Source of the DNA: Mytilisepta virgata
Lineage: Eukaryota; Mollusca; Bivalvia; Mytilida; Mytilidae
Reading direction: 5' to 3'
Assembly (NCBI GenBank): GCA_028015205.1
Contig: CM051510.1
Location: 30,504,580 to 30,568,579 of the forward strand
Length of the DNA: 64,000 nucleotides
The notes below the pieces were generated by a model that was given only the letters and a program-made list of their open reading frames with translations, did no database searches and was not told where the DNA came from. This document shows, one piece after another, positions 45,306 through 58,700 of the stretch. The position numbers and the translations under genes are program-made. Position 1 is the stretch's first letter, and every line of letters starts with the position of its first letter.

Positions 45306-45881
45306 TTCGGTTTAACTCTTAATCTATGGTATTAGACATCCCGTGACAATAAAACTTCATCATGCAGTGGATACGTCTTTGGTAGTAAAGTACGGTCATG
45401 CAACAATTGAGTCACTTTTACCTACATTTTAATCTTCAGTAACTTTGGTTAAGTTTTCAGGTTAGCTCAACGACTGCTCGGGTACAAAGCCTAGAAATCC
45501 TAAAAATTGTTGCTCCTCTTAATAAACTCAATCACAAAGGTTACAAAAACGAGGTTATTGTTTAAACATCGAGACTGTTATTAGTTGTAACACTGACTTA
45601 CTTCTTTTGGGTCACAGAACTTGACACTTTGTTCATCAGAGAATCGTCCTGAGCTTGCCATTGTATTTCATCGTTGATTAGAGGTGCTGTGGATGAATTT
45701 TGCTTCTTTGTGCCCCTATGTCTCAAAAACCTTAATGTACCAGATATGGGTCCAGTTTCGGCAGAGCCAAATAATCCTGGCCCGGTATAGAAATTTTGAT
45801 ATATTGCTTATGACTGGCAAGAGTGGGGGTAGTTTGTCAGTATTTTCTTGCTTACAGGGATGTTATTCAGCATGACCATAT
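45306..45881. other. Unrecognised flank of the LTR element
   Basis: No repeat or coding match is seen. The last four bases (ATAT, 45878-45881) are the left target-site duplication of the LTR element. Confidence 0.4.
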
Positions 45882-46772
45882 TATAACCAGACTATTTTAC
45901 ATTGGACATTTCAAAAATATTTCTAAAAGGCTATTAACTGTTTTCATAGATATGCATTTAGTTTAATTTAATATCAATGTCGTAAACTTGGACCTAGGGT
46001 TTATCACAATTGAATGGTCGTAATTTGGACAAAGACTTTAGATTAATTATTTCGTTTATACATGTTTTTGTTAATTAACACTTTTATTCCACTCTATATT
46101 TTATAAAGTTGTTTGTAAAGTTTAGGTGTAAATCTCTATTTCCGGATTAATTACATAATATTGAATGGACATTAATTGAAACTTGTCTTTTACATGTTTA
46201 TACGTTTTAATTTGGTTTCTATGTTGACAGTTGTTACTTAGCGGAATGTTAATTTGTTATTGTTAATACTTGTATTTAATTGTTGAAATTAATATTGTTA
46301 TTCAGTTAGGTTCGAAGTCTTAATTTAATATCAATGTCGTAAACTTGGACCTAGTGTTTATCACAGTTGAATGGTCGTAATTTGGACAAAGACTTTAGAT
46401 TAATTATTTCGTTTATACATGTTTTTGTTAATTAACACTTTTATTTCAATCTATATTTTATAAAGTTGTTTGTAAAGTTTAGGTGTAAATCTCTATTTCC
46501 GGATTAATTACATAATATTGAATGGACATTAATTGCAACTTATCTTTTACATGTTTATACGTTTTAATTTGGTTTCTATGTTGACAGTTGTTACTTAGCG
46601 GAATGTTAATCTGTTATTGTTAATACTTGTATTTAATTGTTGAAATTAATATTGTTATGCAGTTTAGATTCGAAGTCTGGTCTCTCCGGACTGCTAAAAT
46701 AAAAGTTTAAGAACGGACGTTTTCCTTCTTGATACCATATAGCCGGAACGCCAACAATTTAACCCGGTTATA
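45882..46772 (+). mobile_element. 5' LTR, 891 bp
   Basis: It is the direct repeat of 47743-48633 with equal length and only a handful of differences by eye, implying recent insertion. Its ends are TATAACC ... GGTTATA, an inverted 7-mer in place of the usual TG..CA. The LTR itself contains a tandem duplication of about 357 bp (45964-46320 and 46321-46676). A TAAAATAAAAG polyadenylation-like word lies near 46696. A TGGTGCTAGAAC primer-binding-site-like stretch begins two bases after the LTR (46775). Confidence 0.85.
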
Positions 46773-46877
46773 TCTGGTGCTAGAACTCCGCGGCATTAGC
46801 TATAACAACTGCTCGATACCCGTGTACCAGCCTATCATTTGAAGACTAGTTTACCCCAGCAGAAACAGAACTAGAAA

Positions 46878-47702
46878 ATGGATCATCATACGTGGAGAAG
46901 AAATAATTTTAATGGATATTGGAGTACAAACCATTCAAGTGAATATGGATTACCTTATTCGTATGGAAACATGCAGTATATGAACAATTATTTATGCAAA
47001 TTTTGCGGTAAGTCCGTGAGCGCGAGACATTTAAACTTTTGTGGTGCAAAATCATCACATTGCTATACTTGTAAACAGTTTGGACATTACGCAAAAGTGT
47101 GCAAATTTCATTATAAAAGTGAAAAGATCATTAAAACAAAATCCAAGTCAAAATTACGCAGAGACGCAGAAAGGATGAAGAATTTCAAAGAACGAAAAAC
47201 GATGACAATTTTTCCATGCGCCGAACTAAATAATGTTGAACTCAAGGAATTTCTTCCGAGTTTTGACAGTAAAATGCACTTGATTGGAAAGCTAAGAGAT
47301 AAAAACATACGCCTACATTCGGAAAAAGTAAAATTCAAAATGTCGTTTTATGCATATCAAGGAAAATGGGAAGCTGCAAAACAGGAAACCAGTGAAATAA
47401 AAAAAGAATTCAATGATTTTCAAAATCAAATCAAGAACTATAAAATCAAACAAGACGATGAACTAAAAAATGAAAACGAAAGACTTAAGGACAAAGTAAA
47501 AGATATGAAATGTTGGGGAATGCAACTTATCGATTCAGAAGAACATTGGAAAAATGAATGTGAAATATTGAAACGCAAAGTGTTAACTTTAGAAGGACAA
47601 TTAAGTTCATTTAATTGGAGACAACCCCACGAACATAAGACAGCTTACAGAGAGCGCGGACGAGGACAATATAAAAACCAGAGACACAATTATCGGAGAT
47701 AA
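46878..47702 (+). CDS. Gag-like zinc-knuckle/coiled-coil protein of the LTR element
   Basis: This intact 274-codon frame is the only gene between the LTRs. The N terminus is Tyr/Asn/His-rich. Two zinc-binding sites follow: C40-x2-C43-x7-H51-x3-C55, and a canonical retroviral-type CCHC knuckle C62-x2-C65-x4-H70-x4-C75. A basic stretch comes at 78-105. From about 130 to 245 the sequence is a long charged coiled coil (for example KNENERLKDKVKDMKCW), and it ends in an Arg/Gly-rich tail (ERGRGQYKNQRHNYRR). The order differs from ordinary Gag, where the knuckle is C-terminal. It probably binds the element's RNA and multimerises. No protease, reverse transcriptase, RNase H or integrase is present, so movement would depend on another element. 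It is not a host gene, given its LTR context. Confidence 0.85.
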   Translation: MDHHTWRRNNFNGYWSTNHSSEYGLPYSYGNMQYMNNYLCKFCGKSVSARHLNFCGAKSSHCYTCKQFGHYAKVCKFHYKSEKIIKTKSKSKLRRDAERMKNFKERKTMTIFPCAELNNVELKEFLPSFDSKMHLIGKLRDKNIRLHSEKVKFKMSFYAYQGKWEAAKQETSEIKKEFNDFQNQIKNYKIKQDDELKNENERLKDKVKDMKCWGMQLIDSEEHWKNECEILKRKVLTLEGQLSSFNWRQPHEHKTAYRERGRGQYKNQRHNYRR

Positions 47703-47742
47703 GTGATTAGACCAGGGACTGGTCTTCAGAAGCAGAGGAATA

Positions 47743-48633
47743 TATAACCAGACTATTTTACATTGGACATTTCAAAAATATTTCTAAAAGGCTATTAACT
47801 GTTTTCATAGATATGCATTTAGTTTAATTTAATATCAATGTCGTAAACTTGGACCTAGGGTTTATCACAATTGAATGGTCGTAATTTGGACAAAGACTTT
47901 AGATTAATTATTTCGTTTATACATGTTTTTGTTAATTAACACTTTTATTCCACTCTATATTTTATAAAGTTGTTTGTAAAGTTTAGGTGTAAATCTCTAT
48001 TTCCGGATTAATTACATAATATTGAATGGACATTAATTGAAACTTGTCTTTTACATGTTTATACGTTTTAATTTGGTTTCTATGTTGACAGTTGTTACTT
48101 AGCGGAATGTTAATTTGTTATTGTTAATACTTGTATTTAATTGTTGAAATTAATATTGTTATTCAGTTAGGTTCGAAGTCTTAATTTAATATCAATGTCG
48201 TAAACTTGGACCTAGTGTTTATCACAGTTGAATGGTCGTAATTTGGACAAAGACTTTAGATTAATTATTTCGTTTATACATGTTTTTGTTAATTAACACT
48301 TTTATTTCAATCTATATTTTATAAAGTTGTTTGTAAAGTTTAGGTGTAAATCTCTATTTCCGGATTAATTACATAATATTGAATGGACATTAATTGCAAC
48401 TTATCTTTTACATGTTTATACGTTTTAATTTGGTTTCTATGTTGACAGTTGTTACTTAGCGGAATGTTAATCTGTTATTGTTAATACTTGTATTTAATTG
48501 TTGAAATTAATATTGTTATGCAGTTTTAGGTTCGAAGTCCGGTCTCTCCGGACTGCTAAAATAAAGTTTAAGAACGGACGTTTTCCTTCTTGATACCATA
48601 TAGCCGGAACGCCAACAATTTAACCCGGTTATA
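47743..48633 (+). mobile_element. 3' LTR, 891 bp
   Basis: It is the copy of 45882-46772, including the internal duplication of about 357 bp, and is preceded by a purine-rich tract (AGAAGCAGAGGAA, 47728-47740). It is followed at 48634-48637 by ATAT, matching the four bases before the 5' LTR. Two single-base indels near the end offset each other, so both LTRs are 891 bp. Confidence 0.85.
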
Positions 48634-48639
48634 ATATTT

Positions 48640-49160
48640 ATTTCCACGTAGCAGAGACCAAGGTGGCCAGTGAGATATAGTCTATTAAACTATGCTCTTT
48701 CCCTAGCAGTGTCAAGAGAAAAATATTTTATTTAATGTATATAGTATGGTACACAGTATGATGTGAGATTTCTAAATGGAGACTTTTCGTGTTACAAAAG
48801 ATGTTTAAATGGGGACCTTTCTGCGTCAATGGAATGTATACAAACAGGGTAATTTTTATGTAATAAAAACTTTGATAGAGGTCTCTATCCAGATTCCCGG
48901 ATTGACTAATTAATGTTCTGTATACGTACCCATGGTACCTGTATCTTGATACTGCCAAAGAGCCATAGTGGTACCTGTCAATTACCCTTAGGTCTTGCCC
49001 TTAACAGCAAGTTTAATAATAAACACATTCAACTGAAATCACAAACCACAATTCAAATGGTTCATATGAATCTAACGTCCACCACGAAGCTCTGCTTTCT
49101 TAAATAGAAAATAACAATTTAGTCCCAACAGGTCTGATAACAACCTATTACAAGAGTGGA
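48640..49160. other. Unrecognised sequence
   Basis: No coding, RNA gene or repeat signature was found. Confidence 0.35.
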
Positions 49161-49164
49161 CACA

Positions 49165-50080
49165 CAAAAATGTCTCGCCTGTCGTGTATTTCTAATGAAA
49201 GTGAATGCTATCAGGCATATTGCATACAGTATTCGAAAAACAGGCCAAAACACAAAAACTTAACTATAACCACCGAACCATGAAAATGAGGTCAAGGTCA
49301 GATGACACCTGCCAGTTGGACATGTACACCTTACAATCCTTCCATACACCAAATATAGTAGACCTATTGCATACAGTATTCGAAAAACAGGCCAAAACAC
49401 AAAAACTTAACTATAACCACTGAACCATGAAAATTAGGTCAGGGTCAGATGACACCTGCCAGTTGGACATGTACACCTTACAATCCTTCCATATACCAAA
49501 TATAGTAGACCTATTGCATACAGTATTCGAAAAACAGGCCAAAACACAAAAACTTAACTATAACCACTGAACCATGAAAATGAGGTCAAGGTCAGATGAC
49601 ACCTGCCAGTTGGACATGTACACCTTACAATCCTTCCATACACCAAATATACTAGACCTATTGCTTATAGTATCTGAGATATGGACTTGACCACCAAAAC
49701 TTAACCTTGTTCACTGATCCGTGAATTTGGGTCGAGGTCAATTGAAAACTCTGATGGGGATGAGGACCTTGCAAGGTACGCACATACCAAATATAGTTAT
49801 CCTATTACTAATAATAAGAGAGAAATTAACATTACAAAAAATCTTAACTTTTTTTTCAAGTAGTCACTGAACCATGAAAATGAGGTCAAGGACAATGTAC
49901 ATATGACAGACGGAAACTTCGTAACATAAGGCATCTATATACAAAGTATAAAGCATCCAGGTCTTCCACCTTCTAAAATATAAAGCTTTTAAGAAATGAG
50001 TTAACGCCGCCGCCGAATCACTATCCCTATGTCGAGCTTTCTGCGACTAAAGTCGCAGGCTTGACAAAAATCAGTTGCAA
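49165..50080 (+). repeat. Repeat E, about 147-bp tandem units with terminal hairpin
   Basis: Four clear units (49218-49680) contain 'ttgcatacagtattcgaaaa', 'caggccaaaacacaaaaact' and 'gaggtcaaggtcagatgaca', then more diverged units. The right end is a strong hairpin, GTCGAGCTTTCTGCGAC-TAAA-GTCGCAGGCTTGAC (50034-50068), followed by an A-run. The start is GTCTCGCCTG, comparable to family A's GCTCACCTG. A related start occurs at the right edge of the window (63837). Confidence 0.7.
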
Positions 50081-50084
50081 AAGG

Positions 50085-51180
50085 TAGGACTTATAAGATC
50101 AATATATAGCAAGCACAAAAGAAACATCAACAAACTAGATCATGTTTTCCTAGACCAAAGTTTGTTACCAAATATCAGGATTCTGCAATGTGTTGTTGAT
50201 GAGAAAATGTGATCAAGAATTAGCACTATAACAAACCAGACAGCCATAAAATGGTAAACCAGTACATCTTTAATTCTACATGTTCTATTACAGATTTGAT
50301 ATTTGAAAACCCTGTTAAAAAACGTATGAAGAGAGTGACTACAACAACAACTAATTTTAATTGTATAAAACATTAAACGAAATTGGTTTCTTGAAAAGAA
50401 GGAAGACACTCTTTTACATGACAAAACAGCTTTTTATTCATTAATTTCTTTAAACAATAACATATTTAAACATTTGAGTAAAAAAACATAATCAATAACA
50501 AACATAAACTATTATAAACATAAACAAGAACAATAGGGGCAACAAGTGATAATATCTCTTACAGATGAACATGAACAATAAATGAGTTATATAATTAAAA
50601 CATACATGTACACCCACCTATAGTGACTAATCCATAATCCCTTCTCTTGTCCCAATTATGTTTTTTAAGAAACAGTCCGAAGGAACAACAATGGTCACTT
50701 AATATTTTTAGAATGTCTATTTAAACAATATAAGGCCAATAAAACAAAAATTGTGTTAAATAAAAAATACAGTGTTAAATAAAAAATACAATGATATTTT
50801 AAAAATCGAAATTTTATCATCAAATACTGAAAATCTTATGTCCCTGAAACTTGTTCTTATTATAACTGTTTTACAAAAATCATGAGTTCTGCCTTTATAA
50901 GATCAAAAACTAAACTACGCTATGATACAGAAACCGGGAGAGATTATGATGATGTAGATATGACATCATCTCAAAAGTAAAAAATGGGTCAAAGACACAA
51001 ATAGCCGGGTTGCTGGGTGTTTACTGTAGTGGTAACAAAGGTGATTACAAGATCATATTGCACATTGGCAGTCATGAATATTTATATAGACAAAATCAGA
51101 CACAATGTATGTTGGTGTACGAGCACAGAGGCAGCCATCAATTTAATTAGAAATAGGTGAAGTAAGCAATATTTGATTTG
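50085..51180. other. Unrecognised AT-rich sequence
   Basis: Many stops in all frames and no internal repeats beyond short A-rich runs. The ATAAAC/AACAATA-rich stretch at 50440-50590 is low complexity. Confidence 0.35.
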
Positions 51181-51777
51181 ATTACATGTTGATAAACACT
51201 TGTTTGGAAAAATGGGAAATAATTCCTGAAATAATTCCATAAAGTGAGGTGCACATCTTCAATATATATAGAAACATTCTATAAAGTTTCAAGGATGTGG
51301 GTGAAAAAATGTAGGAGGAGTTGATTTCACAAAATAGGTACCCTCTATTGAAGATGTCAATAAAAAAACGACTAAGTTCCAAAGTTTGGAAAAATGGGAA
51401 ATAATTCCTGAAATAACTCCATAAAGTGAGGTGCACATCTTCAATATATATAGAAACATTCTATGAAGTTTCAAGGGTGTGGGTGAAAAACTGTAGGAGG
51501 AGTTGATTTCACAAAATAGGTACCCTCTATTGAAGATGTCAATAAAAAACGACTAAGTTCCAAAGTTTGGAAAAATGGGAAATAATTCCTGAAATAATTC
51601 CATAAAGTGAGGTGCACATCTTCAATATATATAGAAACATTCTATGAAGTTTCAAGGATGTGGGTGAAAAACTGTAGGAGGAGTTGATTTCACAAAATAG
51701 GTACCCATTTTCCCCGCCCGCCCGCTGCCCGACATTCACCATACTATAACCCGGATTTGCACTCTGTGCAACCCGGC
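51180..51777 (-). mobile_element. Helitron-like repeat end with about 182-bp units
   Basis: On the minus strand it starts GCCGGGTTGCACAGAGTGCA, AATCCGGGTTATAG, then GGGCAGCGGGCGGGCGGGG. This is the same plan as the left end of the element at 38862. Three direct units follow (starting near 51566, 51385 and 51203) with 'aataattcctgaaataattc' and 'aaagtgaggtgcacatcttc' words. The other end is not identified. The 60-85-residue minus-strand frames here are repeat-derived. Confidence 0.5.
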
Positions 51778-51785
51778 CAAAAAAC

Positions 51786-52730
51786 CAGAGGCTCTCAAGA
51801 GCCTGTATCGCTCACCTGGATTTAACTTTTCACCTTGAGCAGACCTAAAAATTGAAGTGTTGCAGTCAATTTGGCTGTTTTTCTATAGGATTCTATGTTA
51901 AACTAATTTCAGCTGTGGCAGTCATCTTGGTTGACAGTCCAGGTCAACGGATATATTTCTAAAAGAGAACCATCTAAGGACCATTTCTGCTAAGTCTTGT
52001 TCCAACTGGCTAAGCGGTTTCACACAAGAAGATTTTTAAATGAATTTTTCCATAGGGCCCTATGTTAAACTAAGTTCGTGTGTGGTGGCCATCTTGGTTG
52101 ACAGTCTGGATCATCGCACAAAATTCTGAAAGAGGACCATCTAAGGACCATTGCTACCAAGTCTAATTCTAATTGGCTTAGTGGTTTCAGACAAGAAGAT
52201 TTTTGAGTGAATTTCCCATAGGGTCCTATGTTAAACTAAGTTCTGCTGTGGCGGCAATCTTGGTTCACAGTCCACGAAATCAGACACATTTCTGAAAAAG
52301 GACCTCCTAAGGACCAATGCTGCCAAGTCTTGCTCCAATATGTAAACTGGTTTCAGACAAGATTTTTCAATGAATTTTCCTATAGGGCCCTATGTTAAAC
52401 TAAGTTCAGTTGTGGCAGCCATCTTGGTTGACAGTCCAGGTCATCGGACACATCTCTGTAAGAGGACCATCTGACCATTGCTGCCAAGTCTGGTTCCAAT
52501 TGGTCAAGCGGTTTAAGACAAGAAGATTTTTCAATGAATCTTCCCATAGGGCCCTATGTTAAACTAAGTTTGGCTGTGGCGGCCATTTTGGTTAACAGTC
52601 CGGTCATTGGACATATTTCTGAAAGAGAACCTCCTAAGAACCATTACTGCCAACTTTGGTTCCAACTGGCCTTGTAGTTTCATATAAGAAGATTTTTTAA
52701 ATTTTCTATTTTTAGTAACAGCAGGTCAGG
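51786..52730 (+). repeat. Family A repeat, copy A13, interrupted by the 8.2-kb TIR element
   Basis: It has the start hairpin AGAGGCTCTCAAGAGCCTGT, CGCTCACCTGG and five internal units of about 170 bp, close to A1. At 52724 it jumps directly to GTCAGG, part of the family's own 3' end, so this copy had already lost its distal part. The remaining end GTGAGCTAAAAAA lies at 60983-60995, beyond the inserted element. Confidence 0.75.
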
Positions 52731-55700
52731 CAGTCAAAGATCCCACTTGTACAAGTAAATTAAAATTTACTTGAATAGGTAACTGAAAAATTGCAAATTG
52801 GATCGCCTCCCTTTTAATACTGTGATATTAATTTACTTATACAAGTAATATTTTTAGCTACTATCTAAACATCACAAGATGCTTTTAGGTCAACTTTCAT
52901 ATCAGAGTTGTTTCCCTTAGTTATTACTTGTATAAGTAAAACGCAATTCATAATGATAGATATCTGGCCACACATAAATTTGGTCTTTTACATTTAAAAA
53001 AAAATTTATTGTGACTTCTTCATCTTCTTCTGGGATACTGACAACCTAAAATGAAATAAAGGACATTAAACTTCAAATTAAACTGTTCTACATGTAAATA
53101 GTATATTATATAGTGTACAGGGTACATTTGTGTACAAGCTTGCAAAGTAAAGCATTCCGATATATACACTGAATAAACAATTTTTTCTGAAATTTACTAA
53201 TATAAGTCTGATTTGTTTTACTCGCAGAAGTAAATCTTTTATTATACAAAATATTTAAACTTTGTCTTCGGATATTTCCTTCTATAAGATTTAATGTTTT
53301 TACTCCCTAAAGTAACTGAAAAATATATTTGAACTTTGCCATTCATGAAATTTTCACAATTTCAATATTTATTTTGTCTTATGAAATCTGTTAAGTTAAG
53401 TTTCATTCTTTTACTCCTCGAAGTAAAATTTTATCATACAAAACATTATAATTTTGTCTTGTGAAATTTACTTGTACAGGTATAGTTTTATTTTTTTACT
53501 CCTTAAAGTAAATCTTTTATTAAATGAAATATTAAACATATATTTGCCTTGTGAAATTTAATTGAAGAAGTCTTTTTTTCTACACTTTATAATTATACAG
53601 ATAATTATTAACAGGAGTTCATGCTTGTTCAATTTGGGACAGTACAATTTCAAATAAAATTATTTCTCTGCCTAATAAAAAATATTTGTGTTGTTGCTGA
53701 AATGCCTAAATAAGTAAAAAATAAAAATATGTCATGGTAGGCCCAAAAAATTAAGGTTGGTTGGGTTAGGCCGTAATTTTTTGAGCATGTTACCTATTTC
53801 TTTGCTACTTAACCGAACGTCAAGGTATATTTAATAATAAAAAAATACCAACTGCATACAAATCTACATAAAATCATATGTTGTCTTAAATTATTAGAAA
53901 TAAAGGTATAAATTTCTTATACAAGTAAACAAATTTTTACTCAATGAAGTAAATTTCTATATGAAATACATATGTGATATAAATTATTAAAACCTCACCT
54001 TAAGAGATTACTTGTATAAGTAAACTTTTTTCCTGATAGAAGTATATGGTGCTGTAATGGCTCTTGTTCTTAAAATGTTTACAAGGTTAATGGTCAAATG
54101 TAAAAGCAATAGTGCTGACCACAACTAATTGCAGTTGTGACAGGATTGACCAAAGTTAATAAATTAAATTATTCACACTTTATATTACAATGTATCTGAA
54201 AGTATAAAGAATGCTTGTGAATTTCTTTGTTGTTAATACCCCACATTGCAAGATATGGCAATTGGGAATAGTCAATAATGCATATTAAATCCTTCAATGT
54301 TTCAATAGTGCTCTTACAACTTCGAATTTAATTGTCCTACATGTAAATAGTATATTATATAGTGTACAGGGTACATTTGTGTACAAGCTTGCAAAGTAAA
54401 GCATTCCAATATATACATTGAATACACAATTTTTTCTGAAATTTACTTATATAAGTCTGATTTGTTTTACTCACTGAAGTAAATCTTTTATTATACAAAA
54501 TATTTGAAATTTGTCTTCGGATATTTCCTTCTATAAGATTTAATGTTTTTACTCCCTAAAGTAAGTGAAAAGTATATTTGAACTTTGCCATTCATGAAAT
54601 TTTCACAATTTTAAATATTTATTTTGTCTTATGAAATCTGTTCAGTTAAGTTTCATTCTTTTTCTCCTCGAAGTAAAATTTTATCATACAAAACATTATA
54701 ATTTTGTCTTGTGAAATTTACTTGTACAGGTATAGTTTTATTTTTTTACTCTTTAAAGTAAATCTTTTATGAAATGAAATATTAAACATATCTTTGCCTT
54801 GTGAAATTTACTTGAAGAAGTCATCTTTTTCTACACTTTATAATTACACAGATAATTATTAACAGGAGTTCATGCTTGTTCAATTTGGGACAGTACAATT
54901 TCAACTAAAATTACTTCTCTGCCTAATAAAAAATATTTGTGTTGTTGCTGAAATGCCTAAATAAGTAAAAAATAAAAATATGTCATGGTAGGCCCCAAAA
55001 ATTAAGGTTGGTTGGGTTAGGCCGTAATGTTTTGAGCATGTTACCTATTTCTTTGCTACTTAACCGAACGTCAAGGTATATTTAATAATAAAAAAAAGAC
55101 CGACTGCATACAAATCTACATCAAATCATATGTTGTCTTAAATTATTAGAAATAAAGGTATAAATTTCTTATACAAGTAAACAAATTTTCACTCAATGAA
55201 GTAAATTTCTATATGAAATACATATGTGATATAAATTATTAAAACCTCACCTTAAGAGATTACTTGTATAAGTAAAATTTTCCTGATAGAAGTATATGGT
55301 GCTGTAATGGCTCTTGTTCTTAAAATGTTTACAAGGTTAATGGTCAAATGTAAAAGCAATAGTGCTGACCACAACTAATTGCAGTTGTGAAAGGATTGAC
55401 CAAAGTTAATAAATTAAATTATTCACACTTTATATTACAATGTATCTGAAAGTATAAAGAATGCTTGTGAATTTCTTTGTTGTTAATACCCCACATTGCA
55501 AGATATGGCAATTGGGAATATTCAATAATGCATATTAAATCCTTCAATGTTTCAATAGTGCTCTTACAACTTCGAATTAAATTGTCCTACATGTAAATAG
55601 TATATTATATAGTGTACAGGGTACATTTGTGTACAAGCTTGCAAAGTAAAGCATTCCAATATATACACTGAATACACAATTTTTTCTGAAATTTACTTAT

Positions 55701-58700
55701 ATAAGTCTGATTTGTTTTACTCGCTGAAGTAAATCTTTTATTATACAAAATATTTGAAATTTGTCTTCGGATATTTCCTTCTATAAGATTTAATGTTTTT
55801 ACTCCCTAAAGTAAGTGAAAAGTATATTTGAACTTTGCCATTCATGAAATTTTCACAATTTTAAATATTTATTTTGTCTTATGAAATCTGTTCAGTTAAG
55901 TTTCATTCTTTTACTCCTCGAAGTAAAATTTTATCATACAAAACATTATAATTTTGTCTTGTGATATTTACTTGTACAGGTATAGTTTTATTTTTTTACT
56001 CCTTAAAGTAAATCTTTTATTAAATGAAATATTAAACGTATATTTGCCTTGTGAAATTTACTTGAAGAAGTCTTTTTTTTCTACACTTTATAATTATACA
56101 GATAATTATTAACAGGAGTTCATGCTTGTTCAATTTGGGACAGTACAATTTCAAATAAAATTATTTCTCTGCCTAATAAAAAATATTTGTGTTGTTGCTG
56201 AAATGCCTAAATAAGTAAAAAATAAAAATGTCATGGTAGGCCCAACAAATTAAGGTTGGTTGGGTTAGGCCGTAATGTTTTGAGCATGTTACCTATTTCT
56301 TTGCTACTTAACTGAACGTCAAGGTATATTTAATAATAAAAAAAGACCAACTGCATACAAATCTACATCAAATCATATGTTGTCTTAAATTATTAGAAAT
56401 AAAGGTATAAATTTCTTATACAAGTAAACAAATTTTCACTCAATGAAGTAAATTTCTACATGAAATACATATGTGATATAAATTATTCAAACCTCACATT
56501 AAGAGATTACTTGTATAAGTAAACTTTTTTCCTGATTGAAGTATATGGTGCTGTTATGGCTCTTGTTCTTAAAATATTTACAAGGTTAATGGTCAAATGT
56601 AAAAGCAATAGTGCTGACCACAACTAATTGCAGTTGTGAAAGGATTGACCAAAGCTGATAAATTAAATTAGACAATTAGACACACTTTACATTACATTGT
56701 ATCTGAAAGTATAAAGGATGCTTGTGAATTTCTTTGTTGTTAATTACCCATATTGCAAGATATGGCAATTGGGAATATTCAATAATGCATATTAAATCCT
56801 TCAATGTTCCAATAGTGCTCTTACAACTTCAAATTAAACTGTCCTACATGTAAATAGTATATAATATAGTGTACAGGGTACATTTGTGTACAAGCTTGCA
56901 AAGTAAAGCATTCCAATATATACATTGAATACACATTTTTTCTGAAATTTACTTAATATATAAGTCTGATTTGTTTTACTCGCTGAAGTAAATCTTTTAT
57001 TATACAAAATATTTGAACTTTGTCTTAATTCGGAAATTTACTTCTATAAGATTTAATGTTTTTACTCCAAAGAGTAAGTGAAAAATATATTTGAACTTTA
57101 CCATTCATGAAATTTTCACAATTTTAAATATTTACTTTGTCTTATGAAATCTGTTAAGTTAAGTTTCATCCTTTTACTCCTCGAAGTAAAATTTTATCAT
57201 ACAAAACATTATAATTTTGTCTTGTGAAATTTACTTGTACAGGTATAGTTTTATTTTTTTACTCTTTAAAGTAAATCTTTTATGAAATGAAATATTAAAC
57301 ATATCTTTGCCTTGTGAAATTTACTTGAAGAAGTCTTTTTTTTTCTACACTTTATAATTACACAGATAATTATTAACAGGAGTTCATGCTTGTTCAATTT
57401 GGGACAGTACAATTTCAACTAATATTACTTCTCTGCCTAATAAAAAATATTTGTATTGTTGCTGAAATGCCTAAATAAGTAAAAAATAAAAATATGTCAT
57501 GGTAGGCCCAAAAAATTAAGGTTGGTTGGGTTAGGCCGTAATGTTTTGAGCATGTTACCTATTTCTTTGCTACTTAACCGAACGTCAAGGTATATTTAAT
57601 AATAAAAAAAAGACCAACTGCATACAAATCTACATCAAATCATATGTTGTCTTAAATTATTAGAAATAAAGGTATAAATTTCTTATACAAGTAAACAAAT
57701 TTTTACTCAATGAAGTAAATTTCTATATGAAATACATATGTGATATAAATTATTCAAACCTCACCTTAAGAGATTACTTGTATAAGTAAACTTTTTTCCT
57801 GATTGAAGTATATGGTGCTGTTATGGCTCTTGTTCTTAAAATGTTTACAAGGTTAATGGTCAAATGTAAAAGCAATAGTGCTGACCACAACTAATTGCAG
57901 TTGTGAAAGGATTGACCAAAGTTAATAAATTACATTATTCACACTTTATATTACAATGTATTTGAAAGTACAAAGGATGCTTGTAAATTTCTTTGTTGTT
58001 AATACCCCACATTGCAAGATATGGCAATTGGGAATATTCAATAATGCATATTAAATCCTTCAATGTTTCAATAGTGCTCTTACAACTTCGAATTAAACTG
58101 TCCTACATGTAAATAGTATATTATATAGTGTACAGGGTACATTTGTGTACAAGCTTGCAAAGCAAAGCATTACAATATATACATTGAATACACAATTTTT
58201 TCTGAAATTTACTTATATAAGTCTGATTTGTTTTACTCGCTGAAGTAAATCTTTTATTATACAAAATATTTGAACTTTGTCTTAATTCGGAAATTTACTT
58301 CTATAAGATTTAATGTTTTTACTCCCTAAAGTAAGTGAAAAGTATATTTGAACTTTGCCATTCATGAAATTTTCACAATTTAAATATTTATTTTGTCTTA
58401 TGAAATCTGTTAAGTTAAGTTTCATTCTTTTACTCCTCAAAGTAAAATTTTATCATACAAAACATTATAATTTTGTCTTGTGAAATTTACTCGTACAGGT
58501 ATAGTTTTATTTTTTACTCTTTAAAGTAAATCTTTTATTAAATCAAATATTACACATATCTTTGCCTTGTGAAATTTACTTGAAGAAGTCTTGTTTTTCT
58601 ACACCTTATAATTATACAGATAATTATGAACAGGAGTTCATGTAATGCTTGTTCAATTTGGGACAGTACAATTTCAAATAAAATTACTTCTCCTAATACT

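Noticed and set aside
51182..51742. Repeated 60-85-codon minus-strand frames as a tandem gene family
   Set aside because: They are the same frame read from three direct 182-bp repeat units. The composition is non-coding.
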